Numbered from the stretch's first letter, positions 35,011 to 48,600 are shown. The stretch is 64,000 bases of DNA from Artemisia argyi (GCA_030686995.1 JARVZY010002393.1:372001-436000), one strand, 5' to 3'. Made by a program: numbers and translations. The notes: generated by a model from the letters alone, not told the origin.

Positions 35011-38000
35011 CTATTCGGAGTAAACACTCATGAGATCATTTGGAGACATGCGATGCCTGATCTGGATTCCACCGGCTTTAGAATTATCTAAAAAATCAAT
35101 GTTCGGTTCTTGTTTGACTCGCCTTCCAGCATTATTATCCCCATTATATAAGTTGCTTGTTGGAGCTTCAGCTTCGTAAATAGCAAACCGACTAGGAATT
35201 GATGTTCCTTTACCCACAAACCCGAGATTCCTCAAAGGTCTTTGATCAAACACTTGAACAGATTCACCAAACGAAATTTGTCTCTCACCTACATTATTAC
35301 CACTTTGACCACCCATCATTTTAGCATCTCTTTCGGATCTTTGACCAACACCATTTGATGAACCATCAGATTGAGGTAAAACAGGGCTATAGTCAATAAC
35401 AGAACTTCTGCTATAACTATTTGTCTGATTTACCGAAATGCCATTATTTCCCCCCTGAAAATCGGCAGCAGATTGAGCCGGGACCACAAGACGAGAGGGC
35501 TGGACAGAAATCGATTGTTTCTGTAGCTGCTGACTTTGGCTTTGATTTTGCGAAATGCCCATTAACATGTTATGACCATTTTGACCACCCAATTGACCGT
35601 AATTACCAACCATGTTATTAGAATGCCATGGGCCTAATCCCGAATGAACATCCTCTATGATGGGTTGGGGAATTTGTTTTGTAAAATTTGAAGGGTTAGG
35701 CTGACCATAAGGCATGACATGATCCACTGGCATGCGTTTAGATGGTTGCAATAGTGGTTGATAGTCGATTACTGGCAAGCCAACATTAGCAGTTGGCCGC
35801 CCTAAAAGCTCTGCATGAAGTGCTGCCAGTGTTTGAGGAGGAATTTGACCGGAAGCTGCCAATGCTTGAATCTCGAATCTTCCATATGGACCTAGTTTTG
35901 GAGTTTGTTGACTTTGTTCCATGGACCCGCAAAATGAATTAGGACCCCCTCCTTGTTGAGCCATACCACTTAATCTCCTCAAATATAATCTAAATTTCTG
36001 CATAGTCAATAATATATTTTGCATTAAAACAATAAATATTCCAAAAGTCCTCTTGTCTTTAAGAAGTCAGAATTCCTAACGAGCTCACCTGCAAATGACT
36101 TGCAACATTTTCTCGGGTCAAACCAGGAACATTCATCAGTTCCAGAATTCTTTTTGGCACTGCCTCTGTAAACAAAGAAACAGAACAATAACATAAATAC
36201 ATATATATATATGTTTTCTTGAAAAACAATATTTTAGTCGTATTTTTATATAAAAGTTTTTTAGCTGTCTCGTTTCCAAAGATGGCTTTGTGTACCATCT
36301 GAGTCGTTTTGTAGCCCTAAAACCGTTATAAATTGGCTTTCAACAATGTCATCTTTTATATAAAAAAATGTTTAATTTATGTATTAAAATGTTTAATTTA
36401 TACATAAAGTTTAGTATTTAAGAAAAATGTAACGAATTCAGGTTACAAAGTGACAAAAATGGAGTGCAATGCCGTTTTTAAATTACTTAGATGTACAAAA
36501 AAAGAAGCAGAATAGCAAAAATGGTAAGATGGCACCAATGAAAATGTACTTTGTTACTTATTGAAAAAAACACTATAGCCAAAGTATTAGAACAGACAAA
36601 AAAACATACTATCGATTCCAAGTTGATTCACGGCACCAACAAATTGCTGATGCAGCTCCACAGACCACACCACACGTGGTTTTTTTGATGAACCAGGCTC
36701 ATCGGTTTCAAGTTCACCATCGTCTTCTTCTTTAACATTTCTCCTTTTTTTATGAGATGCTAAAATCCCGTCTCCACCTTCATTTACAGAAGAAGCATAA
36801 TCAGTATCATCACCACCTCGTTTTTGGCGGTCTTTGTCATCCACGCTTCCGGAATGTTCATGTTCTTTATTTTCGTTCCATTTCTTCCTTATAACATGCT
36901 GCCAAATATTCTTTAGCTGTTCTTCACGTATAGGTTTTATTAAGTAATCACAAGCCCCATGTCTGATTCCTCTTAAGACAAGGTTTGTTCTTCCATCTGC
37001 TGAGATCACTGCAAGCAATAAACCATATTTAGTTCACAGAAACCAGTATTTAAATAAAAGGCGAATAGGACTCACTAATAACAGGCAGGTCCATCTCCAA
37101 ACCGACAAGCTCAAGGAGTTTAAAGCCATCCATATCAGGCATATGTACATCACTTAGTACCACATCGAAACAACCTTTCCTTTCTCTTAGTAAATTCAAA
37201 GCAGCTGTAGCCTGGGAGCACGTTGTAACTGCAAAAAAGTGAACATATGAGAACGCTTAGTGTGTGTATATGTATTTTTTCTGAAAAATAGAACAGTATA
37301 TCTACATGACAGCATATGTAAAATAATAAAATATTTCTTGAAACGTGAAAGTGGCCACTTAAATCAAGACATCGCCAAAAGGAGAGAGCTGTAGGGGTAC
37401 ACTCAATCTTTGCGCAGTATTAGCAATAAATACTAGTGGTGACAAAATGGGCGGGTTGGTCACGTTGGGTAATTGGTCAAAACGGGTAATCTTTTAGCCC
37501 ATGACAAAACAGGTTGCGTTGACCCACAACACTTATTGTCCATTTATCGTTTTCTATATATGATTTATACGTTAAAGGTTATCATTAAACCTATATTATT
37601 ACAGCAAAAATCTAACTTTTGACCCCTTCCCTTTTTAGTTAAATGTTTTAATTTGACCCATTATTAATAGTAAATAGGTTAACATAGCCACCTCTGCTGA
37701 TTACCTACAGTAATTTAATTACTTGTCGCCATGGACAATTTATTTTGGGTACTCTCATTTTCCACATCTAAAGTACTAAATATAGTGCGGAGTAATTGTT
37801 TTTAGTGCCGATATATACCGCTCAAAAGAGTGCACCATTGTCATATTGGAGGTAACGTAATTTCATATTTATCATAGCATACTCATGCAACTCAAATCAA
37901 ACTTTCTTAGAAAATTACGGAAATTACACAAATAAGTTGATAATCAAATCAAGCATACCATCAATTCCCCACTAATATCCTATCTATAAACTATAGAAAT

Positions 38001-38350
38001 GTCTAATTGTGGTATTATGACAATACTATAGATGCATACAAAGAAACCATTAATTACATATGGTTATATATCTTCAAACATAATGCCATCTAGGCTAATG
38101 CAAAATATAAACTTTTAATGGTAAATATTAAGGCAATCTAGTACTATTATACATCATCAATTTAACCAAAAAAAAAAACAACACAAAACATAAACACAAA
38201 CTTACCATTATAAGAACATCTCCTAAGCATTTGTTCCAAAATCTTTAAACAAATAACATCATCATCAACAACAAGAACTCTCAAACCAACAGGAAATTGG
38301 TCCGACACACCCGTATCCGACCCGGATCCGAAACTATTCCCAGCTGTCAT
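35011..38350 (-). CDS. ARR2-like: Type-B response regulator (ARR1/ARR2-like), five exons, 586 aa
   Basis: Exons on the minus strand are 38350-38206, 37228-37076, 37008-36610, 36165-36089 and 35997-35011. All four introns are GT-AG, the frame is continuous through the joins, and the stop is TAG at 35013-35011. The receiver domain spans about residues 23-138: acidic cluster DDD at 29-31, phospho-acceptor Asp75 in [10 protein letters not shown], Ser102, and Lys124 in the IKP motif. An acidic and basic linker carries KKRR (186-189) and KKPR (208-211), likely nuclear signals. The Myb-like GARP DNA-binding domain is about residues 209-267 and contains the SHLQKFRLYL signature. Residues 268-586 are rich in Gln, Asn, Ser and Pro, as expected of the activation region, and end in NDLMSVYSE. 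In this family, phosphotransfer from histidine phosphotransfer proteins activates transcription of cytokinin-response genes in the nucleus. Length is typical. The residues after DDD (VICL rather than the usual PTCL) are a mild oddity. The ATG is chosen because it directly precedes the receiver and no upstream exon is visible. Assignment to ARR1/ARR2 rather than ARR10/12 is by recall of linker sequence. Confidence 0.95.
37229..38205 (-). other. Intron 1 of the response regulator, with a likely transposon remnant
   Basis: This 977-bp intron is much longer than introns 2 (67 bp) and 4 (91 bp). Around 37431-37690 it holds a GGGCGGGTTGG-type start and GACCC-rich stretches resembling those at 9000-9060 and 30300-30420, which suggests an old non-autonomous DNA transposon. 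I could not define both ends. The rest is AT-rich with no coding signal. Confidence 0.4.
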
Positions 38351-38592
38351 GGTACTTCAACAAACCACTAGAAGCAAAATTAAAGAAAACCCTTCAAGGG
38401 TTTAACATTAAACATCATTTAGAACAAAACCCTTGAAGGAATTTGGATATAGTGGATCTATGAGAGAGAATTTTGGAAATTGAGTTGGTAATGATTGGGG
38501 ATTTTGTGTGTGTGAATTGAAGGTGAAATGAGTGTGTGTGCGTGAGTGTGATCAATTTTGAGAGGGGAATGTGTGAGTTTTGGAAGAATGAG

Positions 38593-38598
38593 TTTATA
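38593..38598 (-). promoter_or_regulatory. Candidate TATA box of the response regulator gene
   Basis: TATAAA reads on the minus strand 243 bp upstream of the ATG. The stretch between is rich in CA and CT on the coding strand, as many plant 5' leaders are, and has no upstream ORF of note. This implies a leader of about 210 nt. The assignment rests on position and motif only. Confidence 0.4.
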
Positions 38599-38851
38599 AA
38601 AATGAAAGGACAATTATAAAGATAGGTTTATTATTATAGTTGGAATTTGGAAACAATCCATTAAAGATGTGTCTGTCCTTTTTGGCATATATTTTTATGT
38701 TAAAAATAACTTAATAAGTGATAGAAATTGACTAGGTACTTATAATAAGTTGATATCTTTGCCTTTTTTTTAATTTGCTACTATGTTATTTAAAAGAGCA
38801 TGTATACATCACACAAGTTCATGTTTAATCCAACTACAAATGTTGTGGTAT

Positions 38852-38979
38852 TTTTTTCGAAAGGCTAAGATTTTATAAGTAAGGCACAATTGGCCAAGGA
38901 AAAACAAAGAAAACAGAGTACAAGATCTCCAAGAGAGAGATCATACAAAAAACACCCCAAGCCTGAAAAAGCACCTAAA
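38852..38979 (-). mobile_element. 5'-truncated LINE 3' end
   Basis: A 128-bp insert is flanked by a perfect 16-bp duplication ACAAATGTTGTGGTAT (38836-38851, 38980-38995) and starts with a T run on plus, that is a short A tail on minus. The size, long variable-length duplication and tail are the signature of target-primed reverse transcription. It lies 0.5 kb upstream of the response regulator start codon. Confidence 0.85.
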
Positions 38980-38995
38980 ACAAATGTTGTGGTAT

Positions 38996-40073
38996 TGACA
39001 TAAGCTATCCATAGCAGTTTTGATTTTTGAATGTAAACTAGTATGAAATACTTTTTATTACTGCTAAATTAGAATTTTATTAGACTGTTACAAGTTTGTA
39101 TGTTTATGACTTTATGTGACAATTAGTATTATGATATAGATTATGTACACAATATTTCCATTTAGAAAAACCAATGTGAGTTGGTTGTTTTGTCACTTTT
39201 TTTTTTTTTTTTTACATATGTTGTTCATAAACATAAAGTAAAAATACATGTCATAACCCATAGTACTATTCTCTTTAGCTTTATGGTCTTCGAAGGTTTT
39301 TTTTTTTTTTTTTTTTTTTTTTCTTCTTCTTCTTTTTTCTTCACTAAGCCATCTTGATAGTGGCCGTATGCTAAGGCCTAAGAAGCAAGTTATACTTATT
39401 CAAGACCATAATTTTAGTACCAAACTTGAGGAGTAACAGTTCAGAGAGCAACCAGATTATTACTCATACTTGAGGGTTGTAAGTTTATAAAAGTCACCGG
39501 AATATGATGTTTAAATAAGTAGTCAAAAGACGAAACAAACAAATAAAATCGACAAATGAAGCAGAAGCTTAATTCAAAATTACGTAACAAATTACAAAAG
39601 TATCAAGCACAATATTCTAGTAATTCAAAAGTACAAAGAATTCAATTTATCTATACTTATAAGAAAACAAACCGATTTAAATTTCCAAATTATAAATCAA
39701 CACAAATTAGAAAACATATCAAATCCTAAAGACCAAATTTACCAAACGACATTTATAGTTTAAGTTACTTTTACAACAAACAATTTTGTTTGAAGAATAG
39801 TATAATTAAAAGAAGATCTTTATACCCGGAAAAAAAAGTGGTTGAGAAAAAAGAAAGATAAATGTGGAATGTCTATTATTCCATCTCGTCTAGTAAATCA
39901 AAACATTCAAGCACATGTGTTTTTAATTTAACCCGAAATGTATTAAGATTTGACTGAATGAACTCTTAAATTCTAATCAGTTTTTTTCTAATCCCAAATC
40001 AAAAGTTGATAAGTCTAGACTAGTTCTTGCATCAATCAATGCGATCAAATTTTGGCAGGGTAAGTTTAAATCA
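38996..40073. other. Intergenic upstream of the response regulator
   Basis: AT-rich, with T tracts at 39199-39213 and 39297-39322 and a CTT-rich run after them. No coding signal or element ends were found. Confidence 0.5.
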
Positions 40074-40853
40074 ATGTTCTGAAAGGCTCAAGGTGTACTA
40101 AGGCATAAAGGGAGTCAAAGAGTCTCGAGTCGAGGCGCAAACCAAAGTGCGGGATTCATAAATATGAGCCGCACTATACATTTAGATTTTTTTTTTATAA
40201 TATATGTGACAACTTATGCAGCTTAAATAACCAAAAAATATCAATATTCAATGCATAATGCCACTTAATAGTTATTACATCTAATAAAGGTTGCATTTAA
40301 ACCTAAAATATTAATCAAAAAACATATCAGAATCCATGAACTACCCTAAATTCCTGAAGATACAGTACAATATATGAGTTTATGACTTATAAAATTTAAC
40401 AAATTACCATGTATCAAATTATCAACTATTAACAAAAAAAAATCTATAGTTGTTTGGTAACACTTAACACTAAACAAACAACATTCGTATCTGTTAATAA
40501 TCTACTATTCTTAGACATTAGATTACAAAAAATACATAGTTCTTTGTTGATTGTGTGTTTTAGTTATTTTCGAAAATATTAGGGTTATTAGATACTTTAT
40601 AACTTAAAGGGCCAAATGTATATAACATGTAAGCCCAAAATGTATCTTACTATTAAGAAAAAAAGGCCAAAACCCCGTTACATCTTCTAGGCGCAAAAAT
40701 CCTCAAGGCGCAAAAGCGCAAAAATCCCTAAGGCACTGCGATTTTTACGGGATTCATGCATGTCGTGAGCCTCGATCTAAAAAAATCCCAAAGGCTAAAG
40801 CCTCGTGGGATTTAGGGAGTAGGCGCGCCTTAGGCGCGATTTTTAAAACATTG
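40074..40853. mobile_element. Decayed TIR element, GGCGC-rich ends
   Basis: The left end CAATGTTCTGAAAGGC and the inverse of the right end CAATGTTTTAAAAATCGC are similar, and both subterminal parts repeat AAGGCGCAAA or TAGGCGCG motifs. No clear target duplication remains. The interior is AT-rich and non-coding. Confidence 0.45.
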
Positions 40854-41883
40854 GCCTAAATACACCAAGATTATTAGACAATGATTGTAGGCTTAACTTT
40901 TTATTTAGAGGTAATTTTTTAATCACCCCAGAAGTACAACCATGTGTACCCCATTCACCCGACCAATTTTAGTTTTCTTCAAATACCCCGGGGGCGACTC
41001 TATCTCAAAAAATTTTGGGCGACTGGACCCACATTTCTGGGGCGACTTGTCTTTTAGTGAAAAAGTATACTTTCTTGTCCATAGTAAAATTACAAGTATA
41101 CTCTCACATTTGTTTTTGTACCAACAGCTTATAAACTTGTACATTTATTCCCTTTTAACCACCACCCACTCCCGCCTCCTCACATTCCGGCGACCACTCC
41201 GGCCTCCTCTTAAATTTTCCGACAACCACTCCGGCCACCCCCACAAACATTATTAGTACAACTTGAAAAATAAACAACATTTCCTTTGTTTGCAGACTTT
41301 GAACTTAAATTTAATGAATTTGAAGAAGTTGATAAAGATGAACCACCACATGATTCAACACTATGCAGTTCATCACCAACTTCAATCCCACTTACTACAT
41401 GATTCAAATCCATTTCCATCACAAAATTCAACTCAAATTTCCAATCTTTTTCACAAGTTTAACAAAAAGATTTGACAACACACCAAAAATACTACCATCC
41501 AACCCACGCTCCACTCATAATCGTCACACTCAAAAAAAATCATCAAAAGATGATAAACCCAAAAACCCAAATCCAATCAAACATAAAAAAAAATCACAAA
41601 ATTGAAATCCGATCGAAACCAAGATCTATCAAATTCAACAGATTTGATCCAATAACCAATAAAAAACCACATATCTGATCTAGGCCTATCACCAATCAAA
41701 AACCATAGATCTGATCTAATAACCATGGGCGGCCATAGATAGTTAACCATTTTTATTTATCAAAAACATTAAAACATCAAAACCCATTGATGTTTAACCC
41801 AAAAACATTAGATCCGTGACATGTGAGTCACGAGTTGACCCGTACCGAGTCAAAACGAGCGTGACTCGTGTTTCCTACCTTTG

Positions 41884-44800
41884 TGTAACACCCCCAAAAT
41901 ACCGCAGCGGAAGACTGTGTCATTGGGGTGCTACTTCATAATACAAAGTACAAGTTATAGAAAACGAACTCTAAACGAGACGTTTTGAAAAGTTACCATT
42001 TGATTAATGAATTCAAAGTTACAAACATGAGATTCCAAAGTATGATACATAAATGTATACAAAATGTTTTGAATGGTAAATGATAAAAGCGTAAGTCTTC
42101 AGAATATGCAGCTTGACTCTAAGTTTCACGCACTAGCTATCGCCTTACTAACCTGAGATAAACATGCTAAAGTGTCAACACAATGGTTGGTGAGTTCATA
42201 GAGTTTGTCTTAAAATAGTTGAAAAGCCTTAAAGAATGATCACACAGCAAAGGCATCGTGAATCCACTCAGTTACAAGTCCCGCCATAAGAGACTTGTAA
42301 CCTGTGTGTTCACAACCCACTGCTACAATATAATATGATTAAGACATGTATAAATTCATCAAAACAATTAAGCAATTAGTCGTGAGTCTACTCTTCATCT
42401 CCGAAGACCTCACATTTATGATGTATCCAACATTCGCAAATGTTAGGATGTATCAATAGCCTCAATGGTCATCCAAGGTCTTAATTTGGAGCCACCGGAA
42501 GTCTCAATGGTCATCCAGCAACTTAATCTGGAGCCACCGGCAGTAACACAATCAAGTATAACGCGGTTAAGTATAACACAATCATGTATGTATGAAATCA
42601 AGTATAATGCGATCAAGTATAAGACAATCAAGTATAGAACAATCAAGTATAATGCGATCAAGTATTTCTACAAGTAAGCAAGTAGTTGTGCATGTATCCC
42701 CCCCAAAGAGTTAAAACAAGTATGAAAAAGTAGGGGCTATGACTCACCTTAAGCTTAAGTAATGAGAAATGATAGTGGTAGTCGAATCGCGAAAGTCTCT
42801 AAGAGCAGCCTATAATAGAACGTTGCGACTTAGGTTTGGAGTAACGTCTAAGAATACGAAGAATTGCCTATATATGTCTTGCATAATGTTCATGATGTAG
42901 TACTTAGTATATAGTGTAAGTCTTTGAATATAAGTGGTCTATGAAACATGTATAGTTTGTATATCTCTTACTACCGTTCGGGCCGACATAATTCAGAAGT
43001 CATGGAGTAAACGTTCGAGGAGCCAGGACACTTTAACTCGTAAATCCACAACTCGTCTCGACGGCTTACTCAATGAACTCCTCACATGAGGCTCCCTACT
43101 ATTGTAGTATTTGATAACATATATATAAGCTTTTTGATCTTTAATAGTTATATGGTCTTTAGCCGTGGCTTTGCCGTGACCTTGGTCATTGTTACCATGG
43201 TCTTGAGACTCAACCTTGGCTTTAGCCATGGTTGTGGTCTTGGCTTTAGGTCATTAGACCTCTTGGTCTCATCTAAATATAATCATTATATAGTAACTTT
43301 GGTCTAAAAATGGGCTGTTAAGAATTTGAAGAAAATATCACTCGGAAAGCCTTTTCAGGGCTCGAGCTTCTTTGTTCCTGAACGAAAACGTCGTTCCGGA
43401 CAACTTTCGTGTTTTAACTTTTTGATGAATCGGACCAGAAGTAGGACTTTCAAAATCACAGAATGCAAACAGGAGGTTATGGGCAGTTTCGGCGTTTTGG
43501 TGTCACTAACTTCTTATGGTCATAACTTTTGACTCGTGTACTCGTTTTGGGTGATTCAAATTGCTATGTTTTCCTTGTTAAGTCCTCTTTAACAGTAAGT
43601 AAGTGTCAAATATCAAAGTTATACTATTGTGGTCGTGGTTTTCCATAAAAATCACTAGTTTGCTTGTTTACTTGTCATAAGTTAACATATGTATACCAAT
43701 ACTTGTTTTATCCATTTTTAAACATCATGAACACAATACAAAGACCATATATAGCATGAAAGAAACATAATAAGCATGAAATGATATTGAGCAAGAAAGT
43801 GTATAAGGGTTTGCTTACAACTTGTGAGGAAACTAACTAGAACCAAGATCAAAACCAAGAATCACTACTTAATCTTCCTAACCCTTTCCAACCATAGCCA
43901 TGCTTCCTATTATTTAACCACCCTTGCTAATCTTGTATTCTTGAATGATTTGTGATGAATATTAAGGTGACTTGAGTGGATCTAAACTCAAGAGAATCAC
44001 CAAAGTTTCTAGGGTTTGTAAGTTGTTTGATGAATCAAAACTAAACTAGGGTTTATGTGTTGATATGGTTCTTGAATCTTGCTTGTAACTTGGAAGAGAA
44101 TTAGTTAAGTGTGAGGTGAGGGTGAGGGTGATTGTGGACGTTCATAGAGGGGCAAGGGGGTATTTATATGAGTTTTGAGGAGGTTACATGTTTAGGATAT
44201 TTTCTTGGTAAACTTGGAGACCAAGTTGTGAATATGTAGTGATCTAAGGGCACTTTTGTAATTTTAAGACACATGTGTGGTGACTCCCCCTCCCTAAGTC
44301 GGTTTGGAAGGCTTAGGGAGCAAGGGTTGGACCTTGGTTGATATTATCCTAGGTATAGAGCTAGTTTTGACTCCGTAGGTTGCTAACCGTAAGCTGTTAA
44401 GCCTCAAAACGTAAAACCGGGTATCCTAAAAATATGAAACTTGAAAGAATGTCTAAACTTGTCAATATGGTCCATAATAAAATATAAAATGAGTGGTAGG
44501 TTCTATCGGGTGCTAAAACCCTGCTAAAAACTGGAAACACGGGTCTAAAACGCGTAATACGTAAAACGTACGAAAGTTGCGTAAAATTGAGAAAAGTAAA
44601 ATGTAACTTTTCTAATAGGATAATAATGACTTAAAATGACTTATAATGTCTAGGCTGGGCTCAGTCTAGTGTCGGTTGGTGTTAAATGTCTTTTAGACCT
44701 AAAACCGCAAGCCTAAAAATCAAGGAATGACTTATAAAATCAAAGAATGATTTTTGGTCAAAGGAGGAGGGAAAAATATGTTGACTTTTTCTAATAAGTT

Positions 44801-44941
44801 GAAAACTCAAATTGTCTTAGAAACGCGTTTTGTGGTCTAACGGTTAATCGCCCATACGGTTAAGCGTGCTCATGCGAGAGTAGTACAGGCTTGGGTGACC
44901 TGCCGGGAATAGTAATTAATCTGAAAATGCGAATTGTTACA
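41884..44941 (-). repeat. 3' LTR (sense), 3058 bp
   Basis: Low-coordinate LTR of the young element, preceded on the sense strand by a purine tract. It holds imperfect tandem copies of a CAATCAAGTATAA motif at about 42549-42665 and a duplicated GGAGCCACCGG block at 42490-42545. Confidence 0.93.
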
Positions 44942-44955
44942 GTCTCTACCCCTTC
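44942..44955 (-). other. Polypurine tract of the young element
   Basis: On minus, GAAGGGGTAGAGAC directly precedes the TG of the 3' LTR. Confidence 0.75.
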
Positions 44956-45111
44956 AGGAAACTTCGTCCCGAAGTTTAGTTGATGTTAACTACTTATAGT
45001 GTGTCTAAGAGAATTCGGGATCTCTAATATAGTGGTGTTTACTCTGATTCGTCTAAGATTCTGGTTAAGGAGTTGTATCGGCTACAATTAAGCCCACTTA
45101 TTTATAACACA

Positions 45112-45149
45112 TTACTTACATAAAGAAGCGTCCAAATTTATGTAAGTAA
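45112..45149. repeat. Stem-loop 1 in the retrotransposon interior
   Basis: Perfect 13-bp stem TTACTTACATAAA / TTTATGTAAGTAA with a 12-nt loop GAAGCGTCCAAA. Confidence 0.9.
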
Positions 45150-45187
45150 GGTCTCATAAACTTATGGTTCGGTGATTTACAATTTCT

Positions 45188-45225
45188 TTATTTAAATGAA
45201 GAGGCGTCCCAATCCATTTAAATAA
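45188..45225. repeat. Stem-loop 2 in the retrotransposon interior
   Basis: Perfect 11-bp stem TTATTTAAATG / CATTTAAATAA, extendable by a G-U and a G-C pair. The loop contains GAGGCGTCCCAA, nearly the loop of stem-loop 1, although the stems differ in sequence. Confidence 0.9.
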
Positions 45226-45343
45226 GGAGATTCTAAAACATCCTACTTAAGAATTTCCGACACAAAATCCGCCTTCTGAGGCCGATAGTAAGATAATCAA
45301 GCCATCAAATCCCTAAAGCTAAGCAATAATATTATTTAACTCA

Positions 45344-45371
45344 AATCTTGTGTCTCATCAAACACAAGATT
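45344..45371. repeat. Stem-loop 3 in the retrotransposon interior
   Basis: Perfect 10-bp stem AATCTTGTGT / ACACAAGATT with loop CTCATCAA. An imperfect outer stem (TTAACT / AGTTAA) extends it. Confidence 0.85.
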
Positions 45372-45600
45372 AAGTTAACTAATTAGTTATTACTGAGCTC
45401 CATGTTTTTAATGACTCGACGAATCTCTGGGGCTCCTTATAATACTAAAGTCACATCATCTAACAGCGTGAAACTAAGCAAACCTCTAACCAAAAAGCAT
45501 ATGTGTCTGTATTGTGTGTAAGGCAAATAAAGAGGAAGGTCCCAACGTATATAGCAGTTATAGTCTAGGCACTAAATGCAACCTAGTTCTCTATAACCAA

Positions 45601-45614
45601 GGCTCTGGTACCAA
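45601..45614 (-). other. Primer-binding site of the young element
   Basis: On minus, TTGGTACCAGAGCC starts two bases after the 5' LTR. It differs by one base from the usual initiator-tRNA-Met complement TGGTATCAGAGC. Confidence 0.8.
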
Positions 45615-45616
45615 TC

Positions 45617-48600
45617 TGTAACACCCCCAAAATACCGCAGCGGAAGACTGTGTCATTGGGGTGCTACTTCATAATACAAAGTACAAGTTATAGAAAACGA
45701 ACTCTAAACGAGACGTTTTGAAAAGTTACCATTTGATTAATGAATTCAAAGTTACAAACATGAGATTCCAAAGTATGATACATAAATGTATACAAAATGT
45801 TTTGAATGGTAAATGATAAAAGCGTAAGTCTTCAGAATATGCAGCTTGACTCTAAGTTTCACGCACTAGCTATCGCCTTACTAACCTGAGATAAACATGC
45901 TAAAGTGTCAACACAATGGTTGGTGAGTTCATAGAGTTTGTCTTAAAATAGTTGAAAAGCCTTAAAGAATGATCACACAGCAAAGGCATCGTGAATCCAC
46001 TCAGTTACAAGTCCCGCCATAAGAGACTTGTAACCTGTGTGTTCACAACCCACTGCTACAATATAATATGATTAAGACATGTATAAATTCATCAAAACAA
46101 TTAAGCAATTAGTCGTGAGTCTACTCTTCATCTCCGAAGACCTCACGTTTATGATGTATCCAACATTCGCAAATGTTAGGATGTATCAATAGCCTCAATG
46201 GTCATCCAAGGTCTTAATTTGGAGCCACCGGAAGTCTCAATGGTCATCCAGCAACTTAATCTGGAGCCACCGGCAGTAACACAATCAAGTATAACGCGGT
46301 TAAGTATAACACAATCATGTATGTATGAAATCAAGTATAATGCGATCAAGTATAAGACAATCAAGTATAGAACAATCAAGTATAATGCGATCAAGTATTT
46401 CTACAAGTAAGCAAGTAGTTGTGCATGTATCCCCCCCAAAGAGTTAAAACAAGTATGAAAAAGTAGGGGCTATGACTCACCTTAAGCTTAAGTAATGAGA
46501 AATGATAGTGGTAGTCGAATCGCGAAAGTCTCTAAAAGCAGCCTATAATAGAACGTTGCGACTTAGGTTTGGAGTAACGTCTAAGAATACGAAGAATTGC
46601 CTATATATGTCTTGCATAATGTTCATGATGTAGTACTTAGTATATAGTGTAAGTCTTTGAATATAAGTGGTCTATGAAACATGTATAGTTTGTATATCTC
46701 TTACTACCGTTCGGGCCGACATAATTCAGAAGTCATGGAGTAAACGTTCGAGGAGCCAGGACACTTTAACTCGTAAATCCACAACTCGTCTCGACGGCTT
46801 ACTCAATGAACTCCTCACATGAGGCTCCCTACTATTGTAGTATTTGATAACATATATATAAGCTTTTTGATCTTTAATAGTTATATGGTCTTTAGCCGTG
46901 GCTTTGCCGTGACCTTGGTCATTGTTACCATGGTCTTGAGACTCAACCTTGGCTTTAGCCATGGTTGTGGTCTTGGCTTTAGGTCATTAGACCTCTTGGT
47001 CTCATCTAAATATAATCATTATATAGTAACTTTGGTCTAAAAATGGGCTGTTAAGAATTTGAAGAAAATATCACTCGGAAAGCCTTTTCAGGGCTCGAGC
47101 TTCTTTGTTCCTGAACGAAAACGTCGTTCCGGACAACTTTCGTGTTTTAACTTTTTGATGAATCGGACCAGAAGTAGGACTTTCAAAATCACAGAATGCA
47201 AACAGGAGGTTATGGGCAGTTTCGGCGTTTTGGTGTCACTAACTTCTTATGGTCATAACTTTTGACTCGTGTACTCGTTTTGGGTGATTCAAATTGCTAT
47301 GTTTTCCTTGTTAAGTCCTCTTTAACAGTAAGTAAGTGTCAAATATCAAAGTTATACTATTGTGGTCGTGGTTTTCCATAAAAATCACTAGTTTGCTTGT
47401 TTACTTGTCATAAGTTAACATATGTATACCAATACTTGTTTTATCCATTTTTAAACATCATGAACACAATACAAAGACCATATATAGCATGAAAGAAACA
47501 TAATAAGCATGAAATGATATTGAGCAAGAAAGTGTATAAGGGTTTGCTTACAACTTGTGAGGAAACTAACTAGAACCAAGATCAAAACCAAGAATCACTA
47601 CTTAATCTTCCTAACCCTTTCCAACCATAGCCATGCTTCCTATTATTTAACCACCCTTGCTAATCTTGTATTCTTGAATGATTTGTGATGAATATTAAGG
47701 TGACTTGAGTGGATCTAAACTCAAGAGAATCACCAAAGTTTCTAGGGTTTGTAAGTTGTTTGATGAATCAAAACTAAACTAGGGTTTATGTGTTGATATG
47801 GTTCTTGAATCTTGCTTGTAACTTGGAAGAGAATTAGTTAAGTGTGAGGTGAGGGTGAGGGTGATTGTGGACGTTCATAGAGGGGCAAGGGGGTATTTAT
47901 ATGAGTTTTGAGGAGGTTACATGTTTAGGATATTTTCTTGGTAAACTTGGAGACCAAGTTGTGAATATGTAGTGATCTAAGGGCACTTTTGTAATTTTAA
48001 GACACATGTGTGGTGACTCCCCCTCCCTAAGTCGGTTTGGAAGGCTTAGGGAGCAAGGGTTGGACCTTGGTTGATATTATCCTAGGTATAGAGCTAGTTT
48101 TGACTCCGTAGGTTGCTAACCGTAAGCTGTTAAGCCTCAAAACGTAAAACCGGGTATCCTAAAAATATGAAACTTGAAAGAATGTCTAAACTTGTCAATA
48201 TGGTCCATAATAAAATATAAAATGAGTGGTAGGTTCTATCGGGTGCTAAAACCCTGCTAAAAACTGGAAACACGGGTCTAAAACGCGTAATACGTAAAAC
48301 GTACGAAAGTTGCGTAAAATTGAGAAAAGTAAAATGTAACTTTTCTAATAGGATAATAATGACTTAAAATGACTTATAATGTCTAGGCTGGGCTCAGTCT
48401 AGTGTCGGTTGGTGTTAAATGTCTTTTAGACCTAAAACCGCAAGCCTAAAAATCAAGGAATGACTTATAAAATCAAAGAATGATTTTTGGTCAAAGGAGG
48501 AGGGAAAAATATGTTGACTTTTTCTAATAAGTTGAAAACTCAAATTGTCTTAGAAACGCGTTTTGTGGTCTAACGGTTAATCGCCCATACGGTTAAGCGT

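Noticed and set aside
42443..43532. Several short frames repeated exactly at 46176-47265
   Set aside because: They are identical only because the two LTRs are copies; composition is repeat-driven and no domain is present.
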